This document shows positions 51,306-60,569 of a stretch of 64,000 nt of DNA, one piece after another. Position 1 is the stretch's first letter, and every line of letters starts with the position of its first letter. Position numbers and translations under genes: made by a program. Source of the DNA: Chloroflexota bacterium (GTDB lineage: Bacteria > Chloroflexota > Anaerolineae > Aggregatilineales > Phototrophicaceae); NCBI GenBank assembly GCA_026707225.1, contig JAPOXG010000095.1:62001-126000 (forward strand). The letters run 5' to 3'. A model generated the notes under the pieces. It was given only the letters and a program-made list of their open reading frames with translations. It ran no database searches and was not told the DNA's origin.

Positions 51306-53183
51306 ATGAGCAAAGCTTTCGGCGCTTGGGCCAGCCCCATCAGCGGCGCTTCCATCGCCGGCGGCGTCAGCCTGCGCGATGTGCAGTGGAATCGCGCCGG
51401 GGATACGCTGGTATGGTGGGAGAATCGCTCCAAGACAGGGGTATTGCAGGCGCAGACAGGTCGGCAGGCGCCGCGCGACTTGACCGACACGACGCTGAAT
51501 GTCGCCGGGCGGGTTGGTTATGGCGGCGGCGCGTTCACGCTCGCCGATGGCAAGGTCTATTTTGTCGCCAAGGGCCGGCTCCATAGTCAGGCGCTGGCTG
51601 GCGGCGCCCCCGGGGCGATCAGCCCCGAATTCGGCAGTTACGCTTCGCCCGCCGTCTCGCCCGATGGCGAGTGGGTCGCCTTTGTACACAGCTACGAACA
51701 TGTCGATGGCCTCGCTATCGTGGACGCGGCCGGCGAAGATTTCCCCCGTAAACTCGCCTACGGTACCGATTTCGTCATGCAGCCGACCTGGCATCCGGGG
51801 GGAAGGCGCATCGCCTTTATCGCCTGGAATCATCCGCAGATGCCCTGGAACGGCAGCGAGCTGCGCTTGGTCTCGCTTGAGTCTGACGGCGTGGCATTGG
51901 CACGGGCGCAAGATATCGTGACGGTGGCCGGCGACATCGACACGGCGATTTTCCAGCCCGAATTCTCGCCGGACGGCCGCTATCTGTCTTACATCAGCGA
52001 CGCCAGCGGCTGGAGCCAGATTTGCCTGTACGATTTGGAGGAGCGGGCGCACAGGCAGTTGACTTGCGAAGCGGTGGAACATGGAACGCCGGCTTGGGCG
52101 CAGGGCATGCGGACCTACGCATGGGCTGGCGACAGCCGTTCGATTTTCTACCTGGAGAATTGTCAGGGCTTTTTCGGTTTGCGGCGCTATGATCTGTCAT
52201 CGTCCTCGAGCGAGAAGGTCGCCGGTTTGGAAGCCTACACCGATATGGAACAGATCAGCGTATCGCCTCAAAGCGGCGCCATCGCCGTGATCGCGTCTTC
52301 CGCCGTAATTCCGCCTCGCGTCGTCTCTGTCGATACGAGCGGAGCGGTGACCGTTCACCGCCGGCAGGGCGTGGAGAATCTGCGGGAGGATCAGCTTTCG
52401 GTCGGGCGCGCAATCACCTGGACGGGCGACGATCAGGGTGATGTATACGGACTGTATTATCCGCCGGCGCCGCAGGACGACATGCCAGCGGGATTGCCGC
52501 CGCTCATCGTCAACGTGCACGGCGGCCCGACTTCTCAGCGCCGCGCCGGCTATTATAATCAAGTTCAGTTTTTCACCACCCGCGGCTACGCTGTCCTGCT
52601 GGTCAATCACCGCGGCAGCACCGGCTATGGCAAAGCTTATATGAATATGCACCGTGGCAATTGGGGCCTCTACGATGTGATCGACTCGATAGCCGGTGTG
52701 AAGCATCTGGCGCAGGAAGGGCTGATCGATGAGAGCAGAGCTGTCATCATGGGCGGCAGCGCCGGCGGCTTCACCGTTTTGCAATCGCTGGTTGATTATC
52801 CCGGCTTCTACAAGGCCGGCGTCTGCTCCTATGGCGTCTCCAACCAATTCGGCTTGCTGATGGACACGCACAAATTCGAAGAGCGCTATACCTACTGGCT
52901 GCTGGGCGAATTGCCGGAGGCGGCTGATCTCTATCGCGAGCGCTCGCCAGTCTTCCATGCGGACCAGATCGTCGATCCTTTAATCGTATTCCAGGGCAGG
53001 GATGATGTCGTCGTCCCGCAAGACCAATCGGAGGGAATCGTGGCCTCGTTGAAGCGGCGCGGCATCCCGCACGAATATCATCTCTTTGAGGGAGAGGGAC
53101 ATGGCTGGCGCAAACCGGAGACGATTGAAACCTACTACAGCAGCATCGATCGCTTCCTGCTCCAGCATGTCATATATGCCTGA
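51306..53183 (+). CDS. S9-family prolyl oligopeptidase-like serine peptidase
   Basis: A 625-residue cytoplasmic peptidase (no signal peptide). The first 370 residues form a TolB/propeller-type domain with repeated SPDGEWVAF-like blades; the alpha/beta-hydrolase domain follows with VNVHGGPTSQ, the nucleophile in GGSAGGF (Ser 485), Asp 567 in GRDDVVVP and His 599 in GEGHGW. This is the dipeptidyl/acylaminoacyl-peptidase layout. ATG at 51306 with AAAGG nine bases upstream; earlier in-frame codons would lie across the terminator. Degrades short peptides, perhaps those brought in by the peptide importer. Confidence 0.92.
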   Translation: MSKAFGAWASPISGASIAGGVSLRDVQWNRAGDTLVWWENRSKTGVLQAQTGRQAPRDLTDTTLNVAGRVGYGGGAFTLADGKVYFVAKGRLHSQALAGGAPGAISPEFGSYASPAVSPDGEWVAFVHSYEHVDGLAIVDAAGEDFPRKLAYGTDFVMQPTWHPGGRRIAFIAWNHPQMPWNGSELRLVSLESDGVALARAQDIVTVAGDIDTAIFQPEFSPDGRYLSYISDASGWSQICLYDLEERAHRQLTCEAVEHGTPAWAQGMRTYAWAGDSRSIFYLENCQGFFGLRRYDLSSSSSEKVAGLEAYTDMEQISVSPQSGAIAVIASSAVIPPRVVSVDTSGAVTVHRRQGVENLREDQLSVGRAITWTGDDQGDVYGLYYPPAPQDDMPAGLPPLIVNVHGGPTSQRRAGYYNQVQFFTTRGYAVLLVNHRGSTGYGKAYMNMHRGNWGLYDVIDSIAGVKHLAQEGLIDESRAVIMGGSAGGFTVLQSLVDYPGFYKAGVCSYGVSNQFGLLMDTHKFEERYTYWLLGELPEAADLYRERSPVFHADQIVDPLIVFQGRDDVVVPQDQSEGIVASLKRRGIPHEYHLFEGEGHGWRKPETIETYYSSIDRFLLQHVIYA

Positions 53184-53226
53184 TCGCGCTTGGTCCGCGT
53201 TCAAGTCGTCCAGAGGAACATAGCCG

Positions 53227-54201
53227 ATGCTCATGAACGCGGCTTTGCTCTTCGCCGGGCTAGTCGCCCTATTCTTCGGCGGCAACTGGCTGGTGCGGGG
53301 CGCCTCGAATCTGGCCATGTCCTTTGGCGTGTCCGTACTCGTGATCGCGCTCACATTCGTCGCCATCGGCACCTCCATGCCAGAAATGCTCGTCAGCCTT
53401 CAAGCGGCGCTGGTGGGCAAGAGCGATCTGGCGATTGGCAACGTGATCGGCTCCAACATCGCCAACATTGGCTTGATTCTGGGCGCGACCGGCTTGATCG
53501 CGCCTTTGAGCGTCAAAGCGATTTTGCTGCGGCGCGAGATTCCGATCATGATCTTCTTCTCGATCATGGCCGCTGCCCTCACGCTGGATGGCGGCATTGA
53601 TCGGCTTGATGGCGCGGTGCTGCTGCTCGGCTTTGTTGGCTTCAACGCGATGCTGTACCGCCTGGCGAAAAACGAGCAGGACGAAAGGGATCGACTGCTG
53701 GCGGATCTGGGCGAAGCGCCGCGCCTTGTTCAAAATCGCGGACGAGAAATCTTTTGGTTGCTGCTCGGGATCTTAACATTGCTGGTCGGCTCGCGGTTGA
53801 TGGTGGAGGGCGCCGTCAATCTTGCGCGGCTGCTGGGCGTTAGCGAACTGATTATCGCCATCACCTTGGTCGCTTTTGGCACGTCGCTGCCCGAGCTAGC
53901 CGCCTCGCTCTCGGCCGCCTGGCGCCGCGAAACGGACTTGGCCATCGGAAACGTTGTCGGCTCCAACGTCGCGAACCTCCTGCTGATCCTGGGCTTGACC
54001 GCCTTTGTGCAGCCGATAACGGTTCGGAGCGGGGAGGCGCAGCTGAAATTCCTCGTGATGATCGCCTTTGCCGTCCTCTTGATACCACTCTTGCGCCATC
54101 AGCGGCTGGGGCGACGGGGCGCGGCGGTTTTCCTGGGCGCCTATATCGCGTTTATCCTATATAGTTTCGCGACCGGCAGCGTCAATCCGCATCCGAGTTG
54201 A
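53227..54201 (+). CDS. Ca2+/Na+ (K+-dependent-type) antiporter, CaCA family
   Basis: A 324-residue membrane exchanger with the two inverted alpha repeats of the CaCA superfamily: GTSMPEMLVSLQAALVGKSD followed by LAIGNVIGSNIANI (near residues 57-90), and GTSLPELAASLSAAW followed by DLAIGNVVGSNVANLLL in the second half (near 219-252). A short acidic cytoplasmic loop separates the halves. Matches the YrbG/CaxA-like bacterial branch. Exports calcium using a sodium or proton gradient. It lies 43 bases after the S9 gene. Confidence 0.92.
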   Translation: MLMNAALLFAGLVALFFGGNWLVRGASNLAMSFGVSVLVIALTFVAIGTSMPEMLVSLQAALVGKSDLAIGNVIGSNIANIGLILGATGLIAPLSVKAILLRREIPIMIFFSIMAAALTLDGGIDRLDGAVLLLGFVGFNAMLYRLAKNEQDERDRLLADLGEAPRLVQNRGREIFWLLLGILTLLVGSRLMVEGAVNLARLLGVSELIIAITLVAFGTSLPELAASLSAAWRRETDLAIGNVVGSNVANLLLILGLTAFVQPITVRSGEAQLKFLVMIAFAVLLIPLLRHQRLGRRGAAVFLGAYIAFILYSFATGSVNPHPS

Positions 54202-54266
54202 ATCCGTTCGTCTCATCGCCGGGCGAACCCGAGGCATCATCGAGTTGAAGTAGAAATGGCTCCATC

Positions 54267-55292
54267 GTGCAACGATTACCATCCGTAGAGCATTTCCACA
54301 GCAGCAGCGGCGTCGACATTTACCGCTTGCCGATGGTGCTTTTCCCCAACAACTTCTCCGGTTACGCCTTCGTGCTGGAAGGCGCTGGCGCGCTCACGCT
54401 TGTCGACACCGGCTCGGGCATGGGGCGCAGCAACGACGACTTGCTTGATGGTTTCCGCCAAATACAAGCGAAATTCGGCCGATCGTTCAGGCTGGGAGAT
54501 ATCGAGCGCATCATCATCTCTCATGGTCATATCGACCACTTTGGCGGCTTGGCTTTCGTCAAGGAGCATACGGACGCTGTGGTGGGCATTCACGAGCTTG
54601 ACCGCCGGGTGCTGACCAATTATGAAGAGCGCGTGATTGTGGCGACCAAGGCGCTGGGCATTTACTTCGAGCGCGCCGGCATCAAACCCTCCTTGCGCGA
54701 AACGCTATTCGACATGTATGGCTTCGCCAAGAAACATGTAACTTCGATTCATGTCGACTTCAGCCTCGAGGACGAGGGGATCATTGACGGTATGGAGTTC
54801 ATTCACACGCCGGGCCATTGTCCGGGGCAGGTCTGCATTCGGCTGGGCGATGTCTTGCTAAGCGCTGATCACGTCTTGTCGCGCACAACGCCGCACCAGT
54901 CGCCGGAGAGCATCACGCATTACATGGGCTTGGATCATTACGCCGATTCGCTGCGCAAGCTGCTGCGCTACGAGGGGATAAGCCTCGCTCTGGGCGGGCA
55001 TGAAGATCCGATCCATGACCTGTACGGGCGGATTCAGGCCATCCGCGCCAGCCACAATCGGAAGCTCGACCGCATCCGCAAAATCATGCGCGATCATGGC
55101 GCGCCGATGACCATCAGCCAGATTTCCCAGGCGATGTATCCCGATGTTCAGGGATATCATATTCTTCTCGCCATTGAAGAAGCCGGCGCCCATATCGAAT
55201 ATCTTTATCAGCACGGCCATCTCACGATCGCCAACCTGAAGGAGTTTGAAGCGGAGACCAACCCGGCGATTCTATACGAATTGCATGATTGA
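54267..55292 (+). CDS. Metallo-beta-lactamase-fold hydrolase (LACTB2-like)
   Basis: A 341-residue MBL-fold protein: GYAFVLEGAGALTLVDTGSG, metal motif SHGHIDHFGG (His 86, His 88, Asp 90, His 91), FIHTPGHCPGQVCI and VLLSADHVL, then GLDHYADSLRKLL and ALGGHEDPIHD. A helical C-terminus with a winged-helix look (GAPMTISQISQAMYP) follows, as in LACTB2-type endoribonuclease/hydrolase relatives. Substrate unknown. Start is a GTG at 54267. Confidence 0.85.
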   Translation: MQRLPSVEHFHSSSGVDIYRLPMVLFPNNFSGYAFVLEGAGALTLVDTGSGMGRSNDDLLDGFRQIQAKFGRSFRLGDIERIIISHGHIDHFGGLAFVKEHTDAVVGIHELDRRVLTNYEERVIVATKALGIYFERAGIKPSLRETLFDMYGFAKKHVTSIHVDFSLEDEGIIDGMEFIHTPGHCPGQVCIRLGDVLLSADHVLSRTTPHQSPESITHYMGLDHYADSLRKLLRYEGISLALGGHEDPIHDLYGRIQAIRASHNRKLDRIRKIMRDHGAPMTISQISQAMYPDVQGYHILLAIEEAGAHIEYLYQHGHLTIANLKEFEAETNPAILYELHD

Positions 55293-55504
55293 CTGCCACA
55301 GTGGAAGCGGCGCTCGATTGACCGGGCACGAGTGCTGATAGTACACTTACGGACCGCCTGCAGTTCTCGGCGGCTGTTGTCATTGGCGCGAGATTCAGGA
55401 GGTACAGTCGGTATGCAAGAGAAAAGCAAACATCTTCAGCTAAATGGTCCGTCGAATTTGCCGCTGTCCCGCCGCAGATTGTCCTGCCGGCTCCCACAAT
55501 TGAT

Positions 55505-56032
55505 ATGTCCACAGGCTTAAACCTAAATGCCTTAAAGAGATCGTTTGGCGTCTCCCGTTATCAGGCTGACGAGCGTTACCGCGCCGCTCTAAATGCGCAC
55601 GGCGAACGGGACCTGAAGACGGCGATGCAGGAGATTGAAGCCTCGATTGCGCTGCTGCCGAGCCACGCCGAGTACCACGCGGCGCTGGGTTTCTTCCTTC
55701 TGGAAAGCAAAGACCTTGCCCCGGCGAAAGAAGCATTCCAGCGCGCGCTTGCCTTGCAACCCTATGAGATGCTTGCCAATTATGGGCTGGGCGCGATTGC
55801 TTATCGCGACAAGGATTGGAAGCGGGCGGCCGCCTTTTTCAGCAATGCCTTGGCGGCGCAGCCAGAGCGAGCGGAAACTCACTACTACTTGGCGATGGTC
55901 AAACATCGGCTGGGCGACAATCAAGCGGCCCTGGACTGGATGAAGTCTGCTGAAGCGCTATTTGCCAAATCTGAAGACCGGCGAGAAAGCCACTGTCAAG
56001 CATGGATTCGCGAGTTCGCGCGACTTATCTGA
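55505..56032 (+). CDS. Tetratricopeptide-repeat protein
   Basis: A 175-residue protein made of three to four TPR units: AALNAHGERDLKTAMQEIEASIALLP, AEYHAALGFFLLESKDLAPAKEAFQRALALQP, MLANYGLGAIAYRDKDWKRAAAFFSNALAAQP and AETHYYLAMVKHRLGDNQAALDWMKSAEALF. No signal peptide, no enzymatic domain. Acts presumably as an interaction scaffold. ATG at 55505 lacks a strong ribosome binding site. The 212-base gap before it and the 206-base gap after it show no gene. Confidence 0.82.
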   Translation: MSTGLNLNALKRSFGVSRYQADERYRAALNAHGERDLKTAMQEIEASIALLPSHAEYHAALGFFLLESKDLAPAKEAFQRALALQPYEMLANYGLGAIAYRDKDWKRAAAFFSNALAAQPERAETHYYLAMVKHRLGDNQAALDWMKSAEALFAKSEDRRESHCQAWIREFARLI

Positions 56033-56238
56033 CGGCAACCGAACTGACGCGGCAAGTCCCGTTGACCATGCGGCCGAGCCATGCGGGCAGCCGCGGTCTC
56101 GCTCTGGAAAGACGCCGATTGTTCCGAGCCACAATCGGCATGAGCACGACTGAGCGCCAGCTCGCAAGAATTTTCCAACTTGATGAAGTCGGGCTATAAT
56201 GTGCGCTGTAATGAAATGAAAAGTAAGAGGTCTTGGCG

Positions 56239-56760
56239 ATGACCGCTTTCACCATTCGCCCGCTTGAACGCGCCGATCGCGAGTGGGTTGCGCACTTCTT
56301 GGATGAACGCTGGGGAACGACGCAAATCGTCTCGCGCGGGAAGGCCGTTTACGGGCATCTGCTGCCTGGTTTCATGGCCGAGCGGGGCATGGCAGCTGAA
56401 GCCGAGGATCATGAAGAAGAATCCTCGGCGGAAAATATCGGCTTGATCACGGTGCATATCGGCGAGAAGGATTGCGAAATCACCACTTTGGACAGCTTGG
56501 ATGAATCGATGGGAGTCGGAAGCGCGTTGGTGGAAGCGGTCGAGGAATGGGCGCGCGAGGCGGGCATAGAGCGGCTCTGGCTCGTCACCACCAACGACAA
56601 TCTCGAAGCGCTCAAATTTTGGCAAAAGCGCGGTTATGAATTGGTTTCCGTACACCGAAACGCCATTGCTGACGCGCGGCGCATTAAGCCGCAGATCCCA
56701 ATCACCGGGCTGAATGGCATCACGATTCGCGACGAAATCGAACTGGAAAAGCTCATCTAG
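56239..56760 (+). CDS. GNAT-family N-acetyltransferase
   Basis: A 173-residue acetyltransferase. The acyl-CoA motif is replaced by SMGVGSALVEAVEEWARE (MGVGSAL in the place of R/Q-x2-G-x-G/A), followed by the LWLVTTNDNLEALKFWQKRGYELV segment conserved in the family. Acceptor unknown. ATG at 56239 with GAGG eight bases upstream. The last eight bases overlap the convergent lspA gene. Confidence 0.85.
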   Translation: MTAFTIRPLERADREWVAHFLDERWGTTQIVSRGKAVYGHLLPGFMAERGMAAEAEDHEEESSAENIGLITVHIGEKDCEITTLDSLDESMGVGSALVEAVEEWAREAGIERLWLVTTNDNLEALKFWQKRGYELVSVHRNAIADARRIKPQIPITGLNGITIRDEIELEKLI

Positions 56761-57286
56761 CTTCTTCCGATTCGCGCGCTGCGTCCATTGTCCGTGGCCT
56801 TGACTCTGCCTCTCGGCGGTTGCGATCTCGCCAGAGACTTTCAGCAAATATCAGCATCACGCCGAATACGATGGCGTGATCGGCCGGATTGGAAACATTT
56901 GAAATCAGATTCGGAATCTGATAGTGGATGAAGTCGATCACGTGGCCGTGCTGCAGGCGATCGATGATGTTGCCGACGGCGCCGCCGATGACCAGCCCAA
57001 CGGCAAAAGGCGCCAGTCGTGATTCCGCTGGCAGCGAGCGCAGGTACCACAGCAGGGCGGCAACAATAAAGAGCGCGAGGATGAGGAAGACATCGCCCGC
57101 CATTGGCAGGATGCCGAAGGCAGCGCCCGTGTTGCTGCTGCGCGTCAATTGGAAGAAGGGCGCCAGCGCCGGAATCGGCTGAATGCTCTGGTAAAGGTCC
57201 AAGTTAGAGAGCACCCAGGACTTTGCGATTTGGTCGAGTATGGCAGCCAGACCGAGTGAAACGGCCAGCATTGTCCATTTCCGCAT
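56753..57286 (-). CDS. lspA: Lipoprotein signal peptidase (signal peptidase II)
   Basis: A 177-residue inner-membrane aspartyl protease that removes the signal peptide of diacylglyceryl-modified prolipoproteins. It has the four-helix pattern, DQIAKSWV near 18-25, NTGAAFG at 52-58, GGAVGNIIDRLQHGHVIDFI (catalytic Asp 118) and NPADHAIVFG (catalytic Asp 136). A polar Arg/Glu-rich tail of about 25 residues is added at the C-terminus. Works with the Lgt encoded at 35.6 kb. Convergent with the GNAT gene. Confidence 0.95.
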   Translation of the reverse strand: MRKWTMLAVSLGLAAILDQIAKSWVLSNLDLYQSIQPIPALAPFFQLTRSSNTGAAFGILPMAGDVFLILALFIVAALLWYLRSLPAESRLAPFAVGLVIGGAVGNIIDRLQHGHVIDFIHYQIPNLISNVSNPADHAIVFGVMLIFAESLWRDRNRREAESRPRTMDAARESEEAR

Positions 57287-57409
57287 CTTGCGCCCCTGCT
57301 GAACTTGCCGGCTTCATTTTATCAGACATTGCCATAAACCAAACTCAGGCGTAGATTATGTCATCAGCCGACGGCATTTTGACTGGTATCAATTTCCACG
57401 GACCTTTGA

Positions 57410-58453
57410 ATGGCGGACCTTGCGAAGCGGACAATGGATCAACAGCGGCAGCTGTGGCTGGAAATCGCTCAGTGCGCGCTACGGCGCTGGGACATTGTGC
57501 CGCAGAAGACGCGCTGGCTAGGCCGTGGCAGCAACGTGGTTTTCCGGGTCACCGCAGGCGATGCCGATTATGCGCTGCGCCTGCATCCACCGGGCAGCAC
57601 AGGCGCCGCCCGGCTGCGCTCTGAGCTGGAGTGGCTGTCTTCAATCCGCCGCGAAACGCATCTGCTGGCGCCGCACCCGGTCCTGGCGCGGGTTGACGGT
57701 CGTGAGCAACAATACCTTGCATTGCATCACGATTTGCTGCCGCCGCCATCGACTGTGTATGCCGTCCTGTTTGATTACATCGGGGGCGAGAGCAAGCCAG
57801 CGAGCGAATTGAGCGCGGACGACGTCTATCGCATCGGTGTATTGCTTGGCGCGCTGCACAGCGAAGCCCAATTCAAAGCCGCTGGCGATTTTGAAGGACG
57901 CCTTTTGGATTGGGCCGGATTGTTCGGCGAGGATTCGCCCTACGCTTCGCCGTCAGCGGGCGCCTCGCTGCGCGCGGAACAAGGCCGTATCCTCGACCAG
58001 GCGGCGCAGCAGCTGCGGGCGCAGATGTCAACGCTGGCGTCCAAATCGGGTGCGATGGGTTTGATCCACGCCGACTTGCTGGCGAAGAATATCTTGTTCC
58101 ATGCGGATTCCATCGCCGCGCTGGATTTCGAATACTGCGGCTGGGGATTTTATCTCTACGACCTGGCACCGCTCCTCTGGCAGTTGAAGGGCGAACGAGC
58201 CGCTGATTATCTCATGCTCGAAGACGTGATGTGGCGTGGATACACATCAGTCAGCCGCATGGACGAAGGCGACCGGGCGCTGCTGGAGACATTCATCGCC
58301 GCGCGGCAGATTGCTTCGATTCGCTGGCTGCTCCGTAATCTGGTTAATCCAATGGTGAGCGCGGTCGCGCCCGCTCTCATCGCCGAGCGCTGCGTCGAAT
58401 TGGAAGTCTTCCTCGAAACTGGTACGCTGCGCCGCGCCTCGCCGACCCTTTGA
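57410..58453 (+). CDS. Phosphotransferase, aminoglycoside-phosphotransferase (APH/CotH) family
   Basis: A 347-residue kinase-fold protein. The nucleotide-binding start is RGSNVVFRVTAGDADYALRLH, the catalytic loop is LIHADLLAKNILF (the Asp at HAD, Asn in KNI) and the metal-binding site ALDFEYCGWGFYLYDLA. The family includes aminoglycoside, homoserine, choline and methylthioribose kinases; the substrate cannot be read from the sequence. The MFS gene follows after 13 bases, so the two are probably co-expressed. Confidence 0.82.
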   Translation: MADLAKRTMDQQRQLWLEIAQCALRRWDIVPQKTRWLGRGSNVVFRVTAGDADYALRLHPPGSTGAARLRSELEWLSSIRRETHLLAPHPVLARVDGREQQYLALHHDLLPPPSTVYAVLFDYIGGESKPASELSADDVYRIGVLLGALHSEAQFKAAGDFEGRLLDWAGLFGEDSPYASPSAGASLRAEQGRILDQAAQQLRAQMSTLASKSGAMGLIHADLLAKNILFHADSIAALDFEYCGWGFYLYDLAPLLWQLKGERAADYLMLEDVMWRGYTSVSRMDEGDRALLETFIAARQIASIRWLLRNLVNPMVSAVAPALIAERCVELEVFLETGTLRRASPTL

Positions 58454-58466
58454 CTGCGAGACCCTC

Positions 58467-59720
58467 ATGGCTCCGAGAGCAATCTTCCCCAAGGCTGACG
58501 CCTATAAGTTGTACCTGCTGGCAATGGGTCTGTCAGCCTTCGCCACGACCCTGGCTTATACCGTTCATTTGGTTTACCAGGTCAAACAAGTTGGCTTGAA
58601 TCCTCTGCAACTGGTCTTGGTTGGCACGACCCTGGAACTGACAGCGCTGCTGACAGAAATCCCGACCGGCGTCGTGGCTGATGTCTACAGCCGTCGGTTG
58701 TCAGTCATTGTCGGTTTTCTGTTACTGGGGCTTGGTCTCATCCTGGAAGGCAGCCTTCCCGTCTTTGAAGTGCTGCTAGTTGGGCAGGTTGTCGCCGGTT
58801 TGGGCTATACTTTTCTCAGCGGCGCGACATCGGCTTGGATCGTAGATGAGATAGGATTGGAACGGGCGGGAAAAGCATTTCTGCGCGGGGCGCAGGCGGA
58901 GCAGATTTTTGCCTTCTGCGGGATCTTCGTCAGCGTCGCCCTGGCGAGCGTGAGCTTGCAACTCGCCATCGTCTGCGGCGGCATTCTGCTCGCGCTTCTT
59001 GCTGCGTTTCTGGCGCTATTCATGCCGGAGACCGGCTTTCAGCGACGCCCAGCGAGCGATCGAGAATCTTGGCGCATGTTCGTCGCCACTTTCCGCGATG
59101 GGTTCGCTTTGGTCCGGGCGCGTCAAATCCTGCTGCTAATCACCTTTGCCGCCATCATTCATGGCGCGTTCAGCGAGGGCTACGACCGACTCTGGATTAC
59201 GCATACGCTAGAGAATTTCAGCTTGCCGCCCCTGGGCCAATTCGATGAGGTCGTATGGTTCGGCATTATCAGCGCCGTATCGATGCCCCTTAGCTTGGCA
59301 GTCACAGAAGGTTTGCGGCGGCGTCTCGATTTGTCCGATAACAGGCAGGTCGCCCTGACCTTGATCGGCGTCTACGCGGCGTTGATCGGCAGTGTGCTTC
59401 TCTTCATCCTCGCCGAGAGATTTGCTTTCGTGCTGCTGGGCTTGTGGCTGACGGGCGCGGCGAGAGCGGTCCGCAATCCCTTGATGGAGGCTTGGATCAA
59501 TCAGCACACCGAATCAGACGTCCGCGCCACCGTCCTTTCGATTCAAGGGCAGGCTGACGCCTTCGGACAGATCGCGGGGGGACCGCTCGTCGGCGCGGTA
59601 GGCTTGCTCTCTTCGGTGCGGCTGGCGATTTCGCTGTCGGCGCTTTTGCTGCTGCCGATCCTTCCCGTATTTCGCCTGACGCTAAATGCGAAACGCTCAC
59701 GAGATTCCGGCCCGGACTAG
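58467..59720 (+). CDS. MFS transporter
   Basis: A 417-residue membrane transporter: helices 1-2 (YLLAMGLSAFATTLAYTVHLVY), then TEIPTGVVADVYSRRLSVIVGF, the motif-A equivalent (GVVADVYSRR), and about ten more helices. It belongs to a subgroup seen in Chloroflexota and Cyanobacteria that lacks a strong TetA signature. Substrate unknown; the adjoining kinase-like gene suggests import or export of a phosphorylatable metabolite, which is inference. Confidence 0.82.
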   Translation: MAPRAIFPKADAYKLYLLAMGLSAFATTLAYTVHLVYQVKQVGLNPLQLVLVGTTLELTALLTEIPTGVVADVYSRRLSVIVGFLLLGLGLILEGSLPVFEVLLVGQVVAGLGYTFLSGATSAWIVDEIGLERAGKAFLRGAQAEQIFAFCGIFVSVALASVSLQLAIVCGGILLALLAAFLALFMPETGFQRRPASDRESWRMFVATFRDGFALVRARQILLLITFAAIIHGAFSEGYDRLWITHTLENFSLPPLGQFDEVVWFGIISAVSMPLSLAVTEGLRRRLDLSDNRQVALTLIGVYAALIGSVLLFILAERFAFVLLGLWLTGAARAVRNPLMEAWINQHTESDVRATVLSIQGQADAFGQIAGGPLVGAVGLLSSVRLAISLSALLLLPILPVFRLTLNAKRSRDSGPD

Positions 59721-59799
59721 CGAGGCAGTGACACCTATTCGTATTGCCGAGACGCCATGTACAATGCGCGGCTATGACCGAATGGTGAGGCAGGGACGC

Positions 59800-60519
59800 A
59801 TGAATCAAAGACAGATGCTGGAAGAACTGAAGAATTTCGATACGCCATCGATAACCAATGTGATCGCGACCTATCCGGAGTCGCCGCTCTGCCTGGGGCT
59901 TTACAATCCCTGGACCGAAAACTGGTACACGGATACGTCCATCCGCTGCATGTACCCCGAATTGGGGCGGCGCGTCGGCTATGCGGTGACTTGCGTCTAC
60001 GGCCTGCCCGATCCAAATTATTCGCGCCTCAGCTTCATGGACGTGCTAGAGGCAATGGAAGCATCGCCGCAGCCGACGGTGCTGGTGATTGAGCAGAAGT
60101 TCCCAGCCGAGATCGCGGACAAGGTGGGCTTGGCCGGCGGCAATATGGTCTCGGCGATGAAGGCGCTGGGCTGTGTCGGCTTGCTGTCAAATGGTCCCTC
60201 GCGCGACCTGGACGAAATCCGCGAAATGAACTTCCAGTATATGTTGAGTGGAGTGACGGCGGGCCATGGCGCTATGGCGGTGCATGCTGTCAATGTGCCG
60301 GTCGCGGTCGGCGGCATGGACGTCGCGCCGGGCGAGCTGATTCACATGGACGAAAACGGCGCCTGCAAATTCCCCGCCGATCAGCTGGAGGCAGTGCTGA
60401 TCAACGCGCGCGCTTTGCAAAAGGAAGAAGCCGCTAGAATGAGCGCTTTGCAGGCCGCCAGGTCCGCCGCCGAAATACGGGCGATCTTCGGCGGGCACAG
60501 CTACGGAGACGACGAGTAG
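59800..60519 (+). CDS. RraA-like protein (HMG aldolase/demethylmenaquinone methyltransferase-like fold)
   Basis: About 239 residues of the RraA family: LGRRVGYAVTCVYG, QKFPAEIADKVGLAGGNMVSAMKALGCVGLLSNGPSRDLDEIREM (the GGNMVSxAKxLGxxGxVxDGxxRDxxE signature), and VPVAVGGMDVAPGELIHMDENGACKFP. Relatives include 4-hydroxy-4-methyl-2-oxoglutarate aldolases and RNase E regulators; RNase E itself is not expected here, so an aldolase or decarboxylase-type role is more likely. The ATG at 59800 has AGGGA just upstream; longer in-frame starts to 59686 overlap the MFS gene. Confidence 0.85.
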   Translation: MNQRQMLEELKNFDTPSITNVIATYPESPLCLGLYNPWTENWYTDTSIRCMYPELGRRVGYAVTCVYGLPDPNYSRLSFMDVLEAMEASPQPTVLVIEQKFPAEIADKVGLAGGNMVSAMKALGCVGLLSNGPSRDLDEIREMNFQYMLSGVTAGHGAMAVHAVNVPVAVGGMDVAPGELIHMDENGACKFPADQLEAVLINARALQKEEAARMSALQAARSAAEIRAIFGGHSYGDDE

Positions 60520-60569
60520 ATGCCTCATCTCATCACCGCCACAAACGCTATCCAATTGGGACGTTGCAG